Positions 26,860 through 34,952 of a stretch of 64,000 nucleotides of DNA are shown in pieces. The notes beneath the pieces are model-generated. The model was given only the letters and a program-made list of their open reading frames with translations, was not told where the DNA came from and did not search any database. Source of the stretch: Pseudotabrizicola algicola (lineage in GTDB: Bacteria; Pseudomonadota; Alphaproteobacteria; Rhodobacterales; Rhodobacteraceae); NCBI RefSeq assembly GCF_010915705.1, contig NZ_JAAIKE010000001.1:248001-312000 (forward strand). The letters run 5' to 3'. Each line of letters starts with the position of its first letter. The stretch's first letter is position 1. Both the position numbers and the translations under genes were made by a program.

Positions 26860-27447
26860 TCAGCTTGCGGCGTCGGCGGCGGCGGTCGCGCCGATCTTGC
26901 GCGGGTAGACGAATCCGCGCAGCGGGCGCGGGCTGCCCAGCACGCCGGGGGTCGCCTCGACCTGCACGCGGGACCAGTCGCCCTTTTCCGACACGTCGAT
27001 CACCGGCATTTTCAGAGAAATCTGGTTGCGGTGCCAGTTGGCGTGGTCGATCAGCACCTTGCGGTCGGAGATCACCTCGGAGACCACGGCGACATGGCCG
27101 AGGCGGCTGCTGGAATGGGGAGCGAAGACCATGACCGCGCCTTCTTCGGGCGTGCTGCCGCGATAGTATTTGCCCTTGGCAGCGGCAAACCATGTGCCGG
27201 CATTGCCCTGCAGGTCGATCCCCGAGGCGGTGCGGGCGAAGGGCACGCACCAGACGCGCGCGCCGCGGGCCTGCTTTGCCTTGACCTCGGCAATGGCCTG
27301 CGCTTGCAGCATCGGATTGAAGGAGGAGGGGGCCGGAGCGCTCATCGTCGACTTGGTGAGCGTGTCGCCACAAGCGGTCAGAAGCCCGAAGCTGGCACAA
27401 AGAAAGAGAGCGCGTGCAAAGCCGCGTGTCTGCAGTGTGAAAGTCAA
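26860..27447 (-). CDS. CHAP-domain lipoprotein, putative peptidoglycan amidase/endopeptidase
   Basis: Protein of 195 residues. The N-terminus is a lipoprotein signal with lipobox FGLLTAC, so the mature protein would be lipid-anchored at Cys26. The C-terminal domain fits CHAP (NlpC/P60 relatives): catalytic Cys in VWCVPFARTASGI, His in RLGHVAVVSEV, and the third polar residue in HANWHRNQ. CHAP enzymes cleave peptidoglycan stem peptides or glutathionylspermidine; an envelope location favours peptidoglycan. It is transcribed alone, convergent with the PD-(D/E)XK gene. Confidence 0.8.
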   Translation of the reverse strand: MTFTLQTRGFARALFLCASFGLLTACGDTLTKSTMSAPAPSSFNPMLQAQAIAEVKAKQARGARVWCVPFARTASGIDLQGNAGTWFAAAKGKYYRGSTPEEGAVMVFAPHSSSRLGHVAVVSEVISDRKVLIDHANWHRNQISLKMPVIDVSEKGDWSRVQVEATPGVLGSPRPLRGFVYPRKIGATAAADAAS

Positions 27448-27563
27448 GATTACCGTCCCCAGCCCTTGTTTTCAGGCTTTCTACACCATGTTTCAGCGGG
27501 TGAAAGGTGGCGTGATCGGGGGGTGGCGGAAACCTGCCAACGCGCGGGAAAATCCGCCGATGG

Positions 27564-28502
27564 TCAGGAACCCTTTTGCAACTGGCGTTCCCGCCACAGC
27601 ACATAGAGCCCTGCGGTGACGATGATGGCGATGCCGGACCATGCCACCGCGTCGGGCCATTCGGCAAAGAAGGCCCAGCCCCAGAGCACGCCCCAGAGCA
27701 TCGCGCTGTATTCGAAGGGCGTGACCGCATTGGCATCGGCGATGCGGTAGGCCTGGGTGAGCAGGGTCAGCCCCAGCGCGGCGATGACGCCGCATCCGGC
27801 CATCAGCGTCGCATCGAGCGCGGTGGGCCAGACCCATGCGCGCAGGAGAAAGGCCAGCGAGGGGTGCAGATCGGGGGCGGTGCTGCCGCCGAAGGCCAAG
27901 GCCATCAGGCTGGCGATGGCCAGAAACACCAGATTGCCCCAGAAGGCCATTGCCGCCGCACTTTCATGCGCGCCGAGTTTGCGCGCAAAGATCATCGACA
28001 GGCCATAGCAGAGGCCCGACAGGACCGGCAGCAGGGCCGCGATCTCGAACACCCCCGCGCCGGGGCGCAGGATGATGAGAACGCCGCCGAATCCCGCCAG
28101 CACCGCCGCGCCGCGCCGCCAGCCCACGGTTTCGCCCAGCATCGGCACCGAGAGAATCGTGATGAACAGCGGGGCCGAGAAGTAAAGCGCCACCACGCTG
28201 GCCAGAGGCAGCGCGGGCAGCGCGAGGTAATAGGCGGCATAGGCCACGAACATGACCAGCCCGCGCCCGATCATCGCCTTGGTGCCGGGGGTGAACAGGG
28301 TGCCAAGCCCGCCGTCGCGCGCCGCGAGCAACAAGAGCAGCGGCAGGGCGGTGAGGCTGCGGAAGACCATCGCCTGCGAGAGCGGGTAGCTGCCCGAGAG
28401 CAGCTTCAGAATCAGGTCCTGCACCGAGAACAGCCCCAGACCGGCACAGAGGCACAAGATGCCGAGGCTGGAGTCTTGGCGCGGGCGGGGCAGGGATGTC
28501 AT
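27564..28502 (-). CDS. EamA/DMT-superfamily transporter
   Basis: Inner-membrane protein of 312 residues with ten predicted helices arranged as two EamA halves. The segments LILKLLSGSYPLSQAMVFRS in the first half and ALGLTLLTQAYRIADANAVTP in the second are typical of RhaT/RarD-like drug-metabolite transporters. Substrate is unknown; relatives export amino acids, nucleobases or other metabolites. A second, only distantly similar DMT transporter lies at 45307-46194. Confidence 0.85.
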   Translation of the reverse strand: MTSLPRPRQDSSLGILCLCAGLGLFSVQDLILKLLSGSYPLSQAMVFRSLTALPLLLLLAARDGGLGTLFTPGTKAMIGRGLVMFVAYAAYYLALPALPLASVVALYFSAPLFITILSVPMLGETVGWRRGAAVLAGFGGVLIILRPGAGVFEIAALLPVLSGLCYGLSMIFARKLGAHESAAAMAFWGNLVFLAIASLMALAFGGSTAPDLHPSLAFLLRAWVWPTALDATLMAGCGVIAALGLTLLTQAYRIADANAVTPFEYSAMLWGVLWGWAFFAEWPDAVAWSGIAIIVTAGLYVLWRERQLQKGS

Positions 28503-28622
28503 GCAGGGCCTTGGCTTCTGGTCTGCCTGACCTGACCATGCGCCACGGCGTGCCGCGCTTCCGGGGCCGACATGCAGGGTGTCGGAGATGGGCCAGAGGG
28601 GGCGGGCGCTGCCCTATGGGCG

Positions 28623-28880
28623 TCAGTTTGACGGGGGCGCCTTGACGAAGCGGGCGCCCTGGGGCGTCCGGCTTGGCGCAAGGTTGATGCGCGGGGTCGC
28701 GGGGGCCGAGGTCTCGACAGCGACGGGCGCGAAACCGGCAGGCTCTGGCGCGACGGCGGGGCGGTCCTCGCCCGCGAAGGGTTGCAGATGCGCGAAAGTA
28801 TCGCCCTGCAACTGGCCATAGCTGAGATAGGCCGAAAGGCCGAGGAGGCAGAAGCCGAGAAGCAGGAGAATCGGGCGCAT
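28623..28880 (-). CDS. Small single-pass membrane protein, unknown function
   Basis: Protein of 85 residues: an N-terminal membrane segment (RPILLLLGFCLLGLSAYLSY), then a proline/alanine-rich tail predicted to be periplasmic and disordered. The ATG at 28880 places the membrane helix at the N-terminus; a longer in-frame reading adds a basic, low-complexity stretch. No recognised domain. It follows the rpsF-rpsR-rplI unit in the same direction but is separated from it by a strong terminator, so it probably has its own promoter. Confidence 0.55.
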   Translation of the reverse strand: MRPILLLLGFCLLGLSAYLSYGQLQGDTFAHLQPFAGEDRPAVAPEPAGFAPVAVETSAPATPRINLAPSRTPQGARFVKAPPSN

Positions 28881-28984
28881 GGTCGTATCCGTGTGGCAGG
28901 TGTGCTGCCCTGTGCCATACGACTGTGGCAGAGGTTTGGCGCGCAGGCCGCCGGCGCGCAGGAGTGACGGGCGGCGCGCAGGAA

Positions 28985-29016
28985 AAAGGCCGCGCAGAAG
29001 CATCTGCGCGGCCTTT
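28985..29016 (-). terminator. Rho-independent terminator of the rpsF-rpsR-rplI operon
   Basis: A perfect 14-bp stem (AAAGGCCGCGCAGA / TCTGCGCGGCCTTT) with a 4-base loop, followed on the minus strand by TTTTTCC, 30 bases after the rplI stop. Confidence 0.9.
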
Positions 29017-29046
29017 GGATTTGCGGGTCTGGCGCCTGGCCCGACC

Positions 29047-29616
29047 TTATTCTTCCTGCGCGGCGCCGCCGATATCGTCGAAGAGTTCGGCGATCTCGAA
29101 ATCGGCTGCGGCTTCGGCTTCGGCGGCGAGTTCCTGAATGGATTTGCCCGACGCTTGCAGTTCAGCCTCTTCCACCGAACGGGCGACGTTCAGGTTGATG
29201 CGCACGCTGACTTCCGGGTGCAGGACCACGGAAACCGGGTGGATGCCGAGGTCTTTGATCGGCTTGTCCAGCACGACCTGACCGCGGCTGACGGTGAACC
29301 CGCCCTCGGTTGCGACTTCGGCGGCGTCACGGGTGGTGACGGAGCCGTAGAGCGCGCCCGAATCGGAGGCCGAGCGGATGATGACGAAGGTCTGGCCATC
29401 GAGCTTGGCGGCGACGGCTTCGGCTTCTTTCTTGGTTTCGAGGTTCTGCGCTTCCAGCTGGGCCTTCTTGGCCTCGAAGGATTTGATGTTGCCATCATTG
29501 GCGCGCAGCGCCTTGCCCTGCGGCAGCAGGTAGTTGCGGGCGTAACCGTCCTTGACGTTCACGACTTCGCCCATCTGGCCCAGCTTGGCCACGCGCTGGA
29601 GAAGGATCACTTGCAT
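29047..29616 (-). CDS. rplI: 50S ribosomal protein L9
   Basis: L9 of 189 residues. The N-terminal domain is diagnostic: [40 protein letters not shown] connecting helix ([20 protein letters not shown]) and the C-terminal RNA-binding domain follow. It is longer than the usual 149 residues because of an acidic, alanine/glutamate-rich extension over about the last 35 residues, a feature seen in several alphaproteobacteria. Third gene of the S6-S18-L9 operon. Confidence 0.96.
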   Translation of the reverse strand: MQVILLQRVAKLGQMGEVVNVKDGYARNYLLPQGKALRANDGNIKSFEAKKAQLEAQNLETKKEAEAVAAKLDGQTFVIIRSASDSGALYGSVTTRDAAEVATEGGFTVSRGQVVLDKPIKDLGIHPVSVVLHPEVSVRINLNVARSVEEAELQASGKSIQELAAEAEAAADFEIAELFDDIGGAAQEE

Positions 29617-29629
29617 GTTCGTGTGCTCC

Positions 29630-29857
29630 TTATTTCACGGCATAGGGCAGCAGGGCGAGGAAGCGGGCGCGCTTGATCGCACGGGCCAGCTCACGCTGCT
29701 TGATTGCGGAAACTGCGGTGATGCGCGACGGCACGATCTTGCCACGTTCGGAGATGTAGCGCTGCAGCAGACGCGTGTCTTTGTAGTCGATCGCCGGAGC
29801 GTTGTCGCCCGAGAAGGGGCAAACCTTGCGACGGCGGAAAAATGGTTTGTTCGCCAT
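29630..29857 (-). CDS. rpsR: 30S ribosomal protein S18
   Basis: S18 of 75 residues, with [40 protein letters not shown] and [13 protein letters not shown], all family hallmarks. It binds the 30S platform with S6, encoded just upstream. Spacing is 13 bases to rplI and 29 bases from rpsF. Confidence 0.97.
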   Translation of the reverse strand: MANKPFFRRRKVCPFSGDNAPAIDYKDTRLLQRYISERGKIVPSRITAVSAIKQRELARAIKRARFLALLPYAVK

Positions 29858-29886
29858 GATTTATGGTCCTTTCCTGAGACTTTGGA

Positions 29887-30336
29887 TCAACGACGCGGGC
29901 CGCGGTCTGCACCGCGGTCGCCACCGAAGCCGCCACGGTCGCCACCGCGCTCGGGACGGTCGCCGCCGAAGGCCGGACGCTCGCGGCGCTCGCCACGCTC
30001 GCCGTCACGGTCATCGCGCTTTTGCATCTGCACGGAAGGGCCGTCGTTGTGGGCGTCGACCTTGATGGTCAGGACGCGCATGACGTCATCATGCAGGCGC
30101 ATCAGGCGTTCCATTTCCTGCACGGCGGCCGGAGGGGCATCCGATTTCAGGAAGGCGTAATGGCCCTTGCGGTTCTTGTTGATCTTGTAGGCCATCGTCT
30201 TGACGCCCCAGTATTCCGATTCAACGACTTTGCCGCCGTTGTCCGAAAGCACTGCGGTGAAATGTTCGACAAGGCCTTCGGCCTGCGTGTTGGAAAGATC
30301 CTGACGCGCAATAAAGACATGCTCATACAGTGGCAT
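29887..30336 (-). CDS. rpsF: 30S ribosomal protein S6 with charged C-terminal tail
   Basis: S6 of 149 residues. The ferredoxin-like core (1-95) has [35 protein letters not shown] and [20 protein letters not shown]. The last ~50 residues are low complexity, rich in Arg, Gly and Asp ([20 protein letters not shown]), replacing the Glu tail that RimK extends in E. coli. First gene of the operon, with a good promoter about 110 bases upstream. Confidence 0.96.
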   Translation of the reverse strand: MPLYEHVFIARQDLSNTQAEGLVEHFTAVLSDNGGKVVESEYWGVKTMAYKINKNRKGHYAFLKSDAPPAAVQEMERLMRLHDDVMRVLTIKVDAHNDGPSVQMQKRDDRDGERGERRERPAFGGDRPERGGDRGGFGGDRGADRGPRR

Positions 30337-30445
30337 GTATCGTCCTTTTCGTCTCGGGCGGCTTCAAAGACCAACGGCATTTGGCCTTTCCGCGGCCGGG
30401 TCACGAGAGGCATCGCCATTAAGAGGAATGCGGAAAGGATGGGGC

Positions 30446-30473
30446 CTTATACAGAAAGGCGGGACGGATGCAA
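30446..30473 (-). promoter_or_regulatory. Predicted sigma-70 promoter of rpsF-rpsR-rplI
   Basis: On the minus strand TTGCAT and TATAAG are separated by 16 bases, about 110 bases upstream of the rpsF start. The long leader could host ribosomal-protein feedback control, which is not demonstrated here. Confidence 0.6.
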
Positions 30474-30622
30474 GCGCGGCGGATGCGTGCGCGACCGGCT
30501 GGCCGACTGTGCGAATCCGCGCAAGTTTTGTTCGCGGGCCGTGAATTGTGCAAGAGCAGCACAATCGGCAGAGTCCGCCACGAGTGCGGGCCGTGGTGGC
30601 CTGCCAGACCGGAGTGTTACAG

Positions 30623-31198
30623 ATGACCCGCATTGCCCCGCTTGCCCTGATCGCCGCGCTTGCCGCAGCGCCTGCCTTTGCCGAAGCCGAGAAATACACC
30701 GTCGACGCCAGCCATGCGCAGATCGTGTTCAGCTACAACCACCTTGGCTTCTCGACCGGCTATGGCATGTTCTCGGGCTATGAAGGCGAGATCATGTTCG
30801 ATCAGGCCAATCCGGCCGCGTCGTCGGTGACGGTGTCCTTCCCCGTGCGTTCGATGCTGACGGGTTGGGAAGCGCGGTTCGAGCATTTCATGTCGCCCGA
30901 CTTCTTCGATGCCGCCGAGGATGAGATGGTGACCTTCACCTCGACTGCGATCGAAGTGACCGGCGAGACCACCGCCAAGATCACCGGCGATCTGACGCTG
31001 AACGATGTGACGAAATCGGTGGTGCTGGATGCGGTGCTGAACCAGGCGGGCGATCACCCGATGGAGAACAAGCCCTGGGCCGGGTTCAGCGCGACCACCA
31101 CGCTGCTGCGGTCGGACTTCAACCTTGGCGCCTTCGCCCCGTTCATCAGCGATGAAGTGAATGTGGAAATCTCGCTGGAGGCGATGAAGGCCGAATAA
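30623..31198 (+). CDS. Secreted YceI-family protein
   Basis: Periplasmic protein of 191 residues. A Sec signal peptide (IAPLALIAALAAAPAFAEA, cleavage near AFA) leads a single YceI lipocalin-like beta-barrel: YTVDASHAQIVFSYNHLGFS, SVTVSFPVRSMLTG, MSPDFFDAAEDEMVTFTST, ITGDLTLNDVTKSVVLD and FSATTTLLRSDFNLG. YceI proteins bind polyisoprenoids such as ubiquinone-like lipids. The next gene, convergent across a terminator, fuses another YceI domain to cytochrome b561, supporting a shared quinone-linked role. ATG 30623 was chosen because it heads the signal peptide. Confidence 0.88.
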   Translation: MTRIAPLALIAALAAAPAFAEAEKYTVDASHAQIVFSYNHLGFSTGYGMFSGYEGEIMFDQANPAASSVTVSFPVRSMLTGWEARFEHFMSPDFFDAAEDEMVTFTSTAIEVTGETTAKITGDLTLNDVTKSVVLDAVLNQAGDHPMENKPWAGFSATTTLLRSDFNLGAFAPFISDEVNVEISLEAMKAE

Positions 31199-31220
31199 GC
31201 CTTCCGCAGAGGGAATGACG

Positions 31221-31248
31221 AAGGCCGCCGGAGTGATCCGGCGGCCTT
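31221..31248 (+). terminator. Terminator of the yceI-type gene
   Basis: A perfect 12-bp stem (AAGGCCGCCGGA / TCCGGCGGCCTT) with loop GTGA, followed by TATCTTT. It lies between convergent genes and may act in both directions. Confidence 0.8.
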
Positions 31249-31277
31249 TATCTTTGCAGCGCCCCTTGCGGCGGGCG

Positions 31278-32477
31278 TCAGGGGCGGGTGGCGGTGAGCG
31301 CCACATCGACCGTGACACCGAAGCCGACCGAGGATTCATCGGCATAGCTTTGCCCCATGCCGAAGGCGCGGCGGTCGAGCGTGGTCTGGCCTTCCATCGT
31401 GGCGGTGTCGCCGTCGATGGCGAGGGTGAAGGGCAGGGAGACCGGCACTTCGGCCCCGCGCAGGGACAGGGTGCCGCGCGCCTCGTAGCCCTCGGCGGCG
31501 GGGAGGATGTCGGCGGTGAACACCGCCTGCGGATGCGTGGCGACATCGAAGAAATCCGCCGATTTGGCCTGCTGGGTGACAGAGCCGAGGGTGAGCGAGG
31601 CGGTATCTATGGTGACGGTCACCTGCCCGTGGCGGCCATCGGTCGGCACCTCGTCAAAGCGGATGTCGGCGGACCATGTGGCAAAGCTGCCGCCGACCGT
31701 CTGGCCCATCTGCGCAACCGAAAAGGCGAGCGTGCCTTCGGCGACCTGCCAGTTGCCGTTTGCGGGCGCGGTGGCGGTGGCGGTTGCCAGCGGTGTTGAC
31801 GTGAGCGGCTCGCCGCGCGGCAGGGCGGCGACGCCCGCGCCAAGGCCGAAGAGCGCCAGTGCCGCAAGGAGCGGGATGCGCGAGGCGCGGTTGGCCGTGG
31901 GGGTGGCGGGCGCGGGGGTGCCGCGCGTCATCCGGCGCAGCGTGTCGTCGCGGTCGAGCAGATGGTGTTTCAGCGCGCCCGCGATGTGCAGCAGGATCGA
32001 GACGATCATCAGCTTGGTGAACACCCAATGCGCCGCCCCCGCGGCCTGAGCCACGGATTCCGACTGCGGCACGAAGGGCAGGGTCTGGCCGAAGGGCCAC
32101 CAGATCGGCGCAAAGCCGGTGACGGCGGCATGATGCACCCATCCGGTGAGCGGCACGGCGACGAGACTGATGTAGAGCATCCAGTGGACAAGGCTGGCCA
32201 GCCAGACCTCGGCCCGCCGTTGGGGGTGCAGCGGCACCGGATGCGGCTGCGTCAGCGCCCAGAGGATGCGGCCGATCGCCACGAAGAACACCAGCACGCC
32301 GAGCGTCTTGTGGATGGAAAACAGTTGCGCCTTGCGCGCCAGCGCCTCGGCGGTGTCATAGGGCAGGCGGTTGGCGATGACGCCGAGCGGAAAGGCCAGA
32401 AAGATCAGGGCGGCGGTCGTCCAGTGGAAGAGGCGCGCGACCTTTCCGTAAGAGACGGGCGAATTGCGGGCGGACAT
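31278..32477 (-). CDS. Cytochrome b561 - YceI fusion protein
   Basis: Two-domain membrane protein of 399 residues. Residues 1-185 are a four-helix di-heme cytochrome b561 of the bacterial CybB type, with candidate heme ligands in ARLFHWTTAAL, FSIHKTLGVL, LVHWMLYIS and LLHIAGALKHHLL. A linker and a further membrane anchor (about 197-220) lead to a periplasmic YceI domain (about 240-399) with SVAQMGQTVGGSFATWSADI, KSADFFDVATHPQAVF, RGTLSLRGAEVPVSLPF and LDRRAFGMGQS. CybB-type proteins exchange electrons with ubiquinone, while YceI binds polyisoprenoid lipids, so the fusion suggests a quinone-handling redox module, perhaps superoxide or excess-electron related. That role is inference. Confidence 0.88.
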   Translation of the reverse strand: MSARNSPVSYGKVARLFHWTTAALIFLAFPLGVIANRLPYDTAEALARKAQLFSIHKTLGVLVFFVAIGRILWALTQPHPVPLHPQRRAEVWLASLVHWMLYISLVAVPLTGWVHHAAVTGFAPIWWPFGQTLPFVPQSESVAQAAGAAHWVFTKLMIVSILLHIAGALKHHLLDRDDTLRRMTRGTPAPATPTANRASRIPLLAALALFGLGAGVAALPRGEPLTSTPLATATATAPANGNWQVAEGTLAFSVAQMGQTVGGSFATWSADIRFDEVPTDGRHGQVTVTIDTASLTLGSVTQQAKSADFFDVATHPQAVFTADILPAAEGYEARGTLSLRGAEVPVSLPFTLAIDGDTATMEGQTTLDRRAFGMGQSYADESSVGFGVTVDVALTATRP

Positions 32478-32640
32478 GGGAAAACTCCGGTCAATGGTCT
32501 TGGGTCAGGCTACTGCCATTCTACGCCGAAGGCAGTCCCTTCCGGCGCACAGCGGCTGTGCAGGCTGCCTCGATCGGGCGCGGTGATTGCGCTTGAGGCG
32601 GCGGCGCGTTATCTGGACCTAGGATCAGACGGGAGGCAAC

Positions 32641-33570
32641 ATGGGCCGCGCATTTGTATTTCCGGGCCAGGGCGCCCAAACCATCGGGATGGGGCGCGCG
32701 CTTGCCGACGCCTATCCGGCGGCGCGGGCGGTGTTCGACGAGGTGGATGACGCGCTTGGCGAGTCGCTGTCGGCGTTGATCTGGGAGGGTGACATCGCCG
32801 AGTTGACGCTGACGCAGAACGCGCAGCCCGCGCTGATGGCGACATCCATCGCGGCCTTGCGCGCGATGGATGCGGAAGGCTTTGGCATGGACAAGGCCGA
32901 TTTCGTGGCCGGGCATTCCTTGGGCGAGTATTCGGCGCTCTGTGCGGCGGGGGCCTTGAGCCTTGCCGATACCGCGCGGCTGCTGCGCATCCGCGGGGCT
33001 GCGATGCAGGAAGCGGTGCCGGTGGGCGTGGGCGCGATGGCGGCGATTCTGGGCCTTGATTTCGAGGCGGTGGCCGCGATTGCCGCCGAGGCGGCGGGCG
33101 ACGAGGTGTGTCAGGCCGCCAATGACAATGATCCGGCGCAGGTGGTGATTTCGGGCCACAAGGCGGCGGTGGAGCGGGCAATGGCGCTGGCCAAGGAGCG
33201 GGGCGCGAAACGCGCGCTGCCGCTGCCGGTGTCGGCCCCCTTCCATTGCGCGCTGATGGCGCCGGCCGCGCATGTGATGACCGAGGCCTTTGCCGCCGTG
33301 GTGATCTCGAAACCCGTTTGCCCCGTGGTGGTGAACGTGCGGGCCGAGGCGGTGGAAGAGCCCGACCGTTTCCGCGATCTGCTGGTCGCGCAGGTCACCG
33401 GATCGGTGCGCTGGCGCGAGAGCATGCTGTGGATGGAGCGGGCCGGCGTGACCGAGTTCTGGGAGATCGGGGCGGGCAAGGCGCTGTCTGGCATGATCAA
33501 GCGGATCGTGCCGGGGGCCGAGACGCGGGCCATCGGCGTGCCGGCGGATATTGCGGCGCTGCAGGGCTGA
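32641..33570 (+). CDS. fabD: Malonyl-CoA:ACP transacylase
   Basis: Enzyme of 309 residues that loads malonate onto acyl carrier protein. Motifs are FVFPGQGAQTIGMG, GHSLGEYSALCAAG with nucleophile Ser93, and PLPVSAPFHCALM with the catalytic His at about 201. GGGAGG lies before the ATG. First of fabD-fabG-acpP, in the usual order except that fabF does not follow acpP here. An 85-base gap containing repeat copy 1 separates it from fabG. Confidence 0.96.
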   Translation: MGRAFVFPGQGAQTIGMGRALADAYPAARAVFDEVDDALGESLSALIWEGDIAELTLTQNAQPALMATSIAALRAMDAEGFGMDKADFVAGHSLGEYSALCAAGALSLADTARLLRIRGAAMQEAVPVGVGAMAAILGLDFEAVAAIAAEAAGDEVCQAANDNDPAQVVISGHKAAVERAMALAKERGAKRALPLPVSAPFHCALMAPAAHVMTEAFAAVVISKPVCPVVVNVRAEAVEEPDRFRDLLVAQVTGSVRWRESMLWMERAGVTEFWEIGAGKALSGMIKRIVPGAETRAIGVPADIAALQG

Positions 33571-33590
33571 GGGCGTGCCCGGGGCTGACC

Positions 33591-33650
33591 CCGGGGGGCT
33601 GTCTGCCCCCCGGACCCCCCGAGGATATTTTTGGACAGAAAATGAGGGCA
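33591..33650 (+). repeat. Dispersed hairpin-GAGGATATTT repeat, copy 1 (upstream of fabG)
   Basis: A 9-bp stem CCGGGGGGC / GCCCCCCGG with loop TGTCT (33591-33613) is followed by ACCCCCC, then GAGGATATTT, TTGGACAGAA and AATGAGGGC. It fills most of the fabD-fabG gap, so the fabG leader is largely made of this element. The same layout occurs at 36409-36462 and, inverted, at 49876-49931. Confidence 0.8.
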
Positions 33651-33655
33651 GGGTC

Positions 33656-34393
33656 ATGTTTGATCTGACGGGGAAGACGGCACTGGTGACGGGGGCTTCG
33701 GGCGGGATCGGGGCCGAGATCGCGCGGGTGCTGCATGGCGCGGGGGCCACGGTGGCGCTGTCGGGCACGCGGGTGGCACCCCTGGAGGCGCTGGCGGCAG
33801 AGCTGGGCGGGCGGGCGCATGTGCTGGTGTGCAACCTGTCGGACCCGGCCGAGGTCGAAGGGCTGGTGAAGCGGGCCGCGGAGGCGATGGGCTCGGTCGA
33901 TGTGCTGGTCAACAATGCCGGGATCACCAAGGACGGTCTGGCGATGCGGATGTCGGACGAGGACTGGCAATCGGTGATCGATGTCAACCTGACCGCGACC
34001 TTCCGGCTGTGCCGCGCGGCCTTGCGCGGGATGATGAAGGCGCGCTGGGGCCGGATCGTGAACATCAGCTCGGTCGTCGGGACCACCGGTAATGGCGGGC
34101 AGGTGAACTATGCCGCCAGCAAGGCCGGGATGGTGGGCCTGTCGAAATCGCTGGCGGCGGAAGTGGCGAGCCGGGGAATCACGGTCAATTGCGTCGCACC
34201 CGGCTTTATCGAGACCGCGATGACCGAGAAGCTGAACGAGGCGCAGCGCGGGGCGATTCTGGGCGCGGTTCCGGCGGGCCGGATGGGCAGCGCGCAGGAG
34301 ATCGCGGCGGCGGTGCTGTATCTGGCCTCGGCCGAGGCAGGTTATGTGACCGGCGCCACCTTGCATGTGAATGGCGGCATGGCCATGATATAG
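33656..34393 (+). CDS. fabG: 3-oxoacyl-ACP reductase
   Basis: Short-chain dehydrogenase of 245 residues that reduces 3-ketoacyl-ACP with NADPH. It has the cofactor motif TGASGGIG (12-19), VLVNNAGITKDGL, NISSVVG with catalytic Ser, YAASKAG with Tyr152 and Lys156, and VNCVAPGFIETAMT. The ATG at 33656 begins the standard MFDLTGKTALVTG N-terminus. Longer in-frame readings would translate the repeat and were rejected. Confidence 0.95.
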   Translation: MFDLTGKTALVTGASGGIGAEIARVLHGAGATVALSGTRVAPLEALAAELGGRAHVLVCNLSDPAEVEGLVKRAAEAMGSVDVLVNNAGITKDGLAMRMSDEDWQSVIDVNLTATFRLCRAALRGMMKARWGRIVNISSVVGTTGNGGQVNYAASKAGMVGLSKSLAAEVASRGITVNCVAPGFIETAMTEKLNEAQRGAILGAVPAGRMGSAQEIAAAVLYLASAEAGYVTGATLHVNGGMAMI

Positions 34394-34438
34394 GCGCGGG
34401 CGTGGCGGCCAAGGCTGCGCACGGTCTTGTGAAAGCGT

Positions 34439-34467
34439 TTGCCTAAGCGTGCCACCCTTGCTATAGG
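34439..34467 (+). promoter_or_regulatory. Predicted sigma-70 promoter of acpP
   Basis: TTGCCT and TATAGG are separated by 17 bases, starting 45 bases after the fabG stop. It gives acpP its own promoter and a leader of about 105 bases, consistent with the very high ACP level cells need. Confidence 0.6.
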
Positions 34468-34579
34468 CGCGCTGGAAATCGCCGGTTCAGCCCGGTGTCG
34501 TCGCTGTCGCGGCGGAATCGCCCCGCGAGGGGTAAGGAAAGTGACGGGAAGCCCTCCCGCTGATATAAGAGGAAGTGAC

Positions 34580-34813
34580 ATGAGCGACATCGCTGACCGC
34601 GTGAAGAAGATCGTCGTTGAGCATCTGGGCGTTGAAGAGGACAAGGTCACCGAGACCGCCTCCTTCATCGACGATCTGGGCGCGGACTCGCTCGACACTG
34701 TCGAACTGGTCATGGCGTTCGAGGAAGAGTTCGGGATCGAGATTCCGGATGATGCTGCCGAGACCATCCAGACCTTCGGCGATGCGGTGAAATTCATCAC
34801 CGAAGCCGCCTGA
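34580..34813 (+). CDS. acpP: Acyl carrier protein
   Basis: ACP of 77 residues. It is acidic and all-helical, with the phosphopantetheine attachment Ser37 in [20 protein letters not shown]. Length and sequence are standard. A ribosome-binding site (AGAGGAAGT) precedes the ATG. A strong terminator follows, so fabF must be elsewhere or separately transcribed. Confidence 0.97.
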   Translation: MSDIADRVKKIVVEHLGVEEDKVTETASFIDDLGADSLDTVELVMAFEEEFGIEIPDDAAETIQTFGDAVKFITEAA

Positions 34814-34843
34814 TCTTCGCGCAAGGTCGGACAGAACGGAACG

Positions 34844-34868
34844 GGCACCCCTTTGCGGGTGCCTTTTT
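34844..34868 (+). terminator. Rho-independent terminator of acpP
   Basis: GGCACCC and GGGTGCC form a 7-bp stem with a 6-base loop, followed directly by TTTTT. Confidence 0.88.
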
Positions 34869-34914
34869 CGTTTCGGGGCGGCGGATGAGGGGTGCGGGGC
34901 TTGGCTGGCGCCGG

Positions 34915-34943
34915 AAAAAGCCCCAGTCGCGGGACCGGGGCTT
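34915..34943 (-). terminator. Rho-independent terminator of ssb
   Basis: On the minus strand AAGCCCC / GGGGCTT plus an inner 3-bp segment form the stem, followed by TTTTTCC, 10 bases downstream of the ssb stop. Confidence 0.75.
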
Positions 34944-34952
34944 CGGGGCAGA

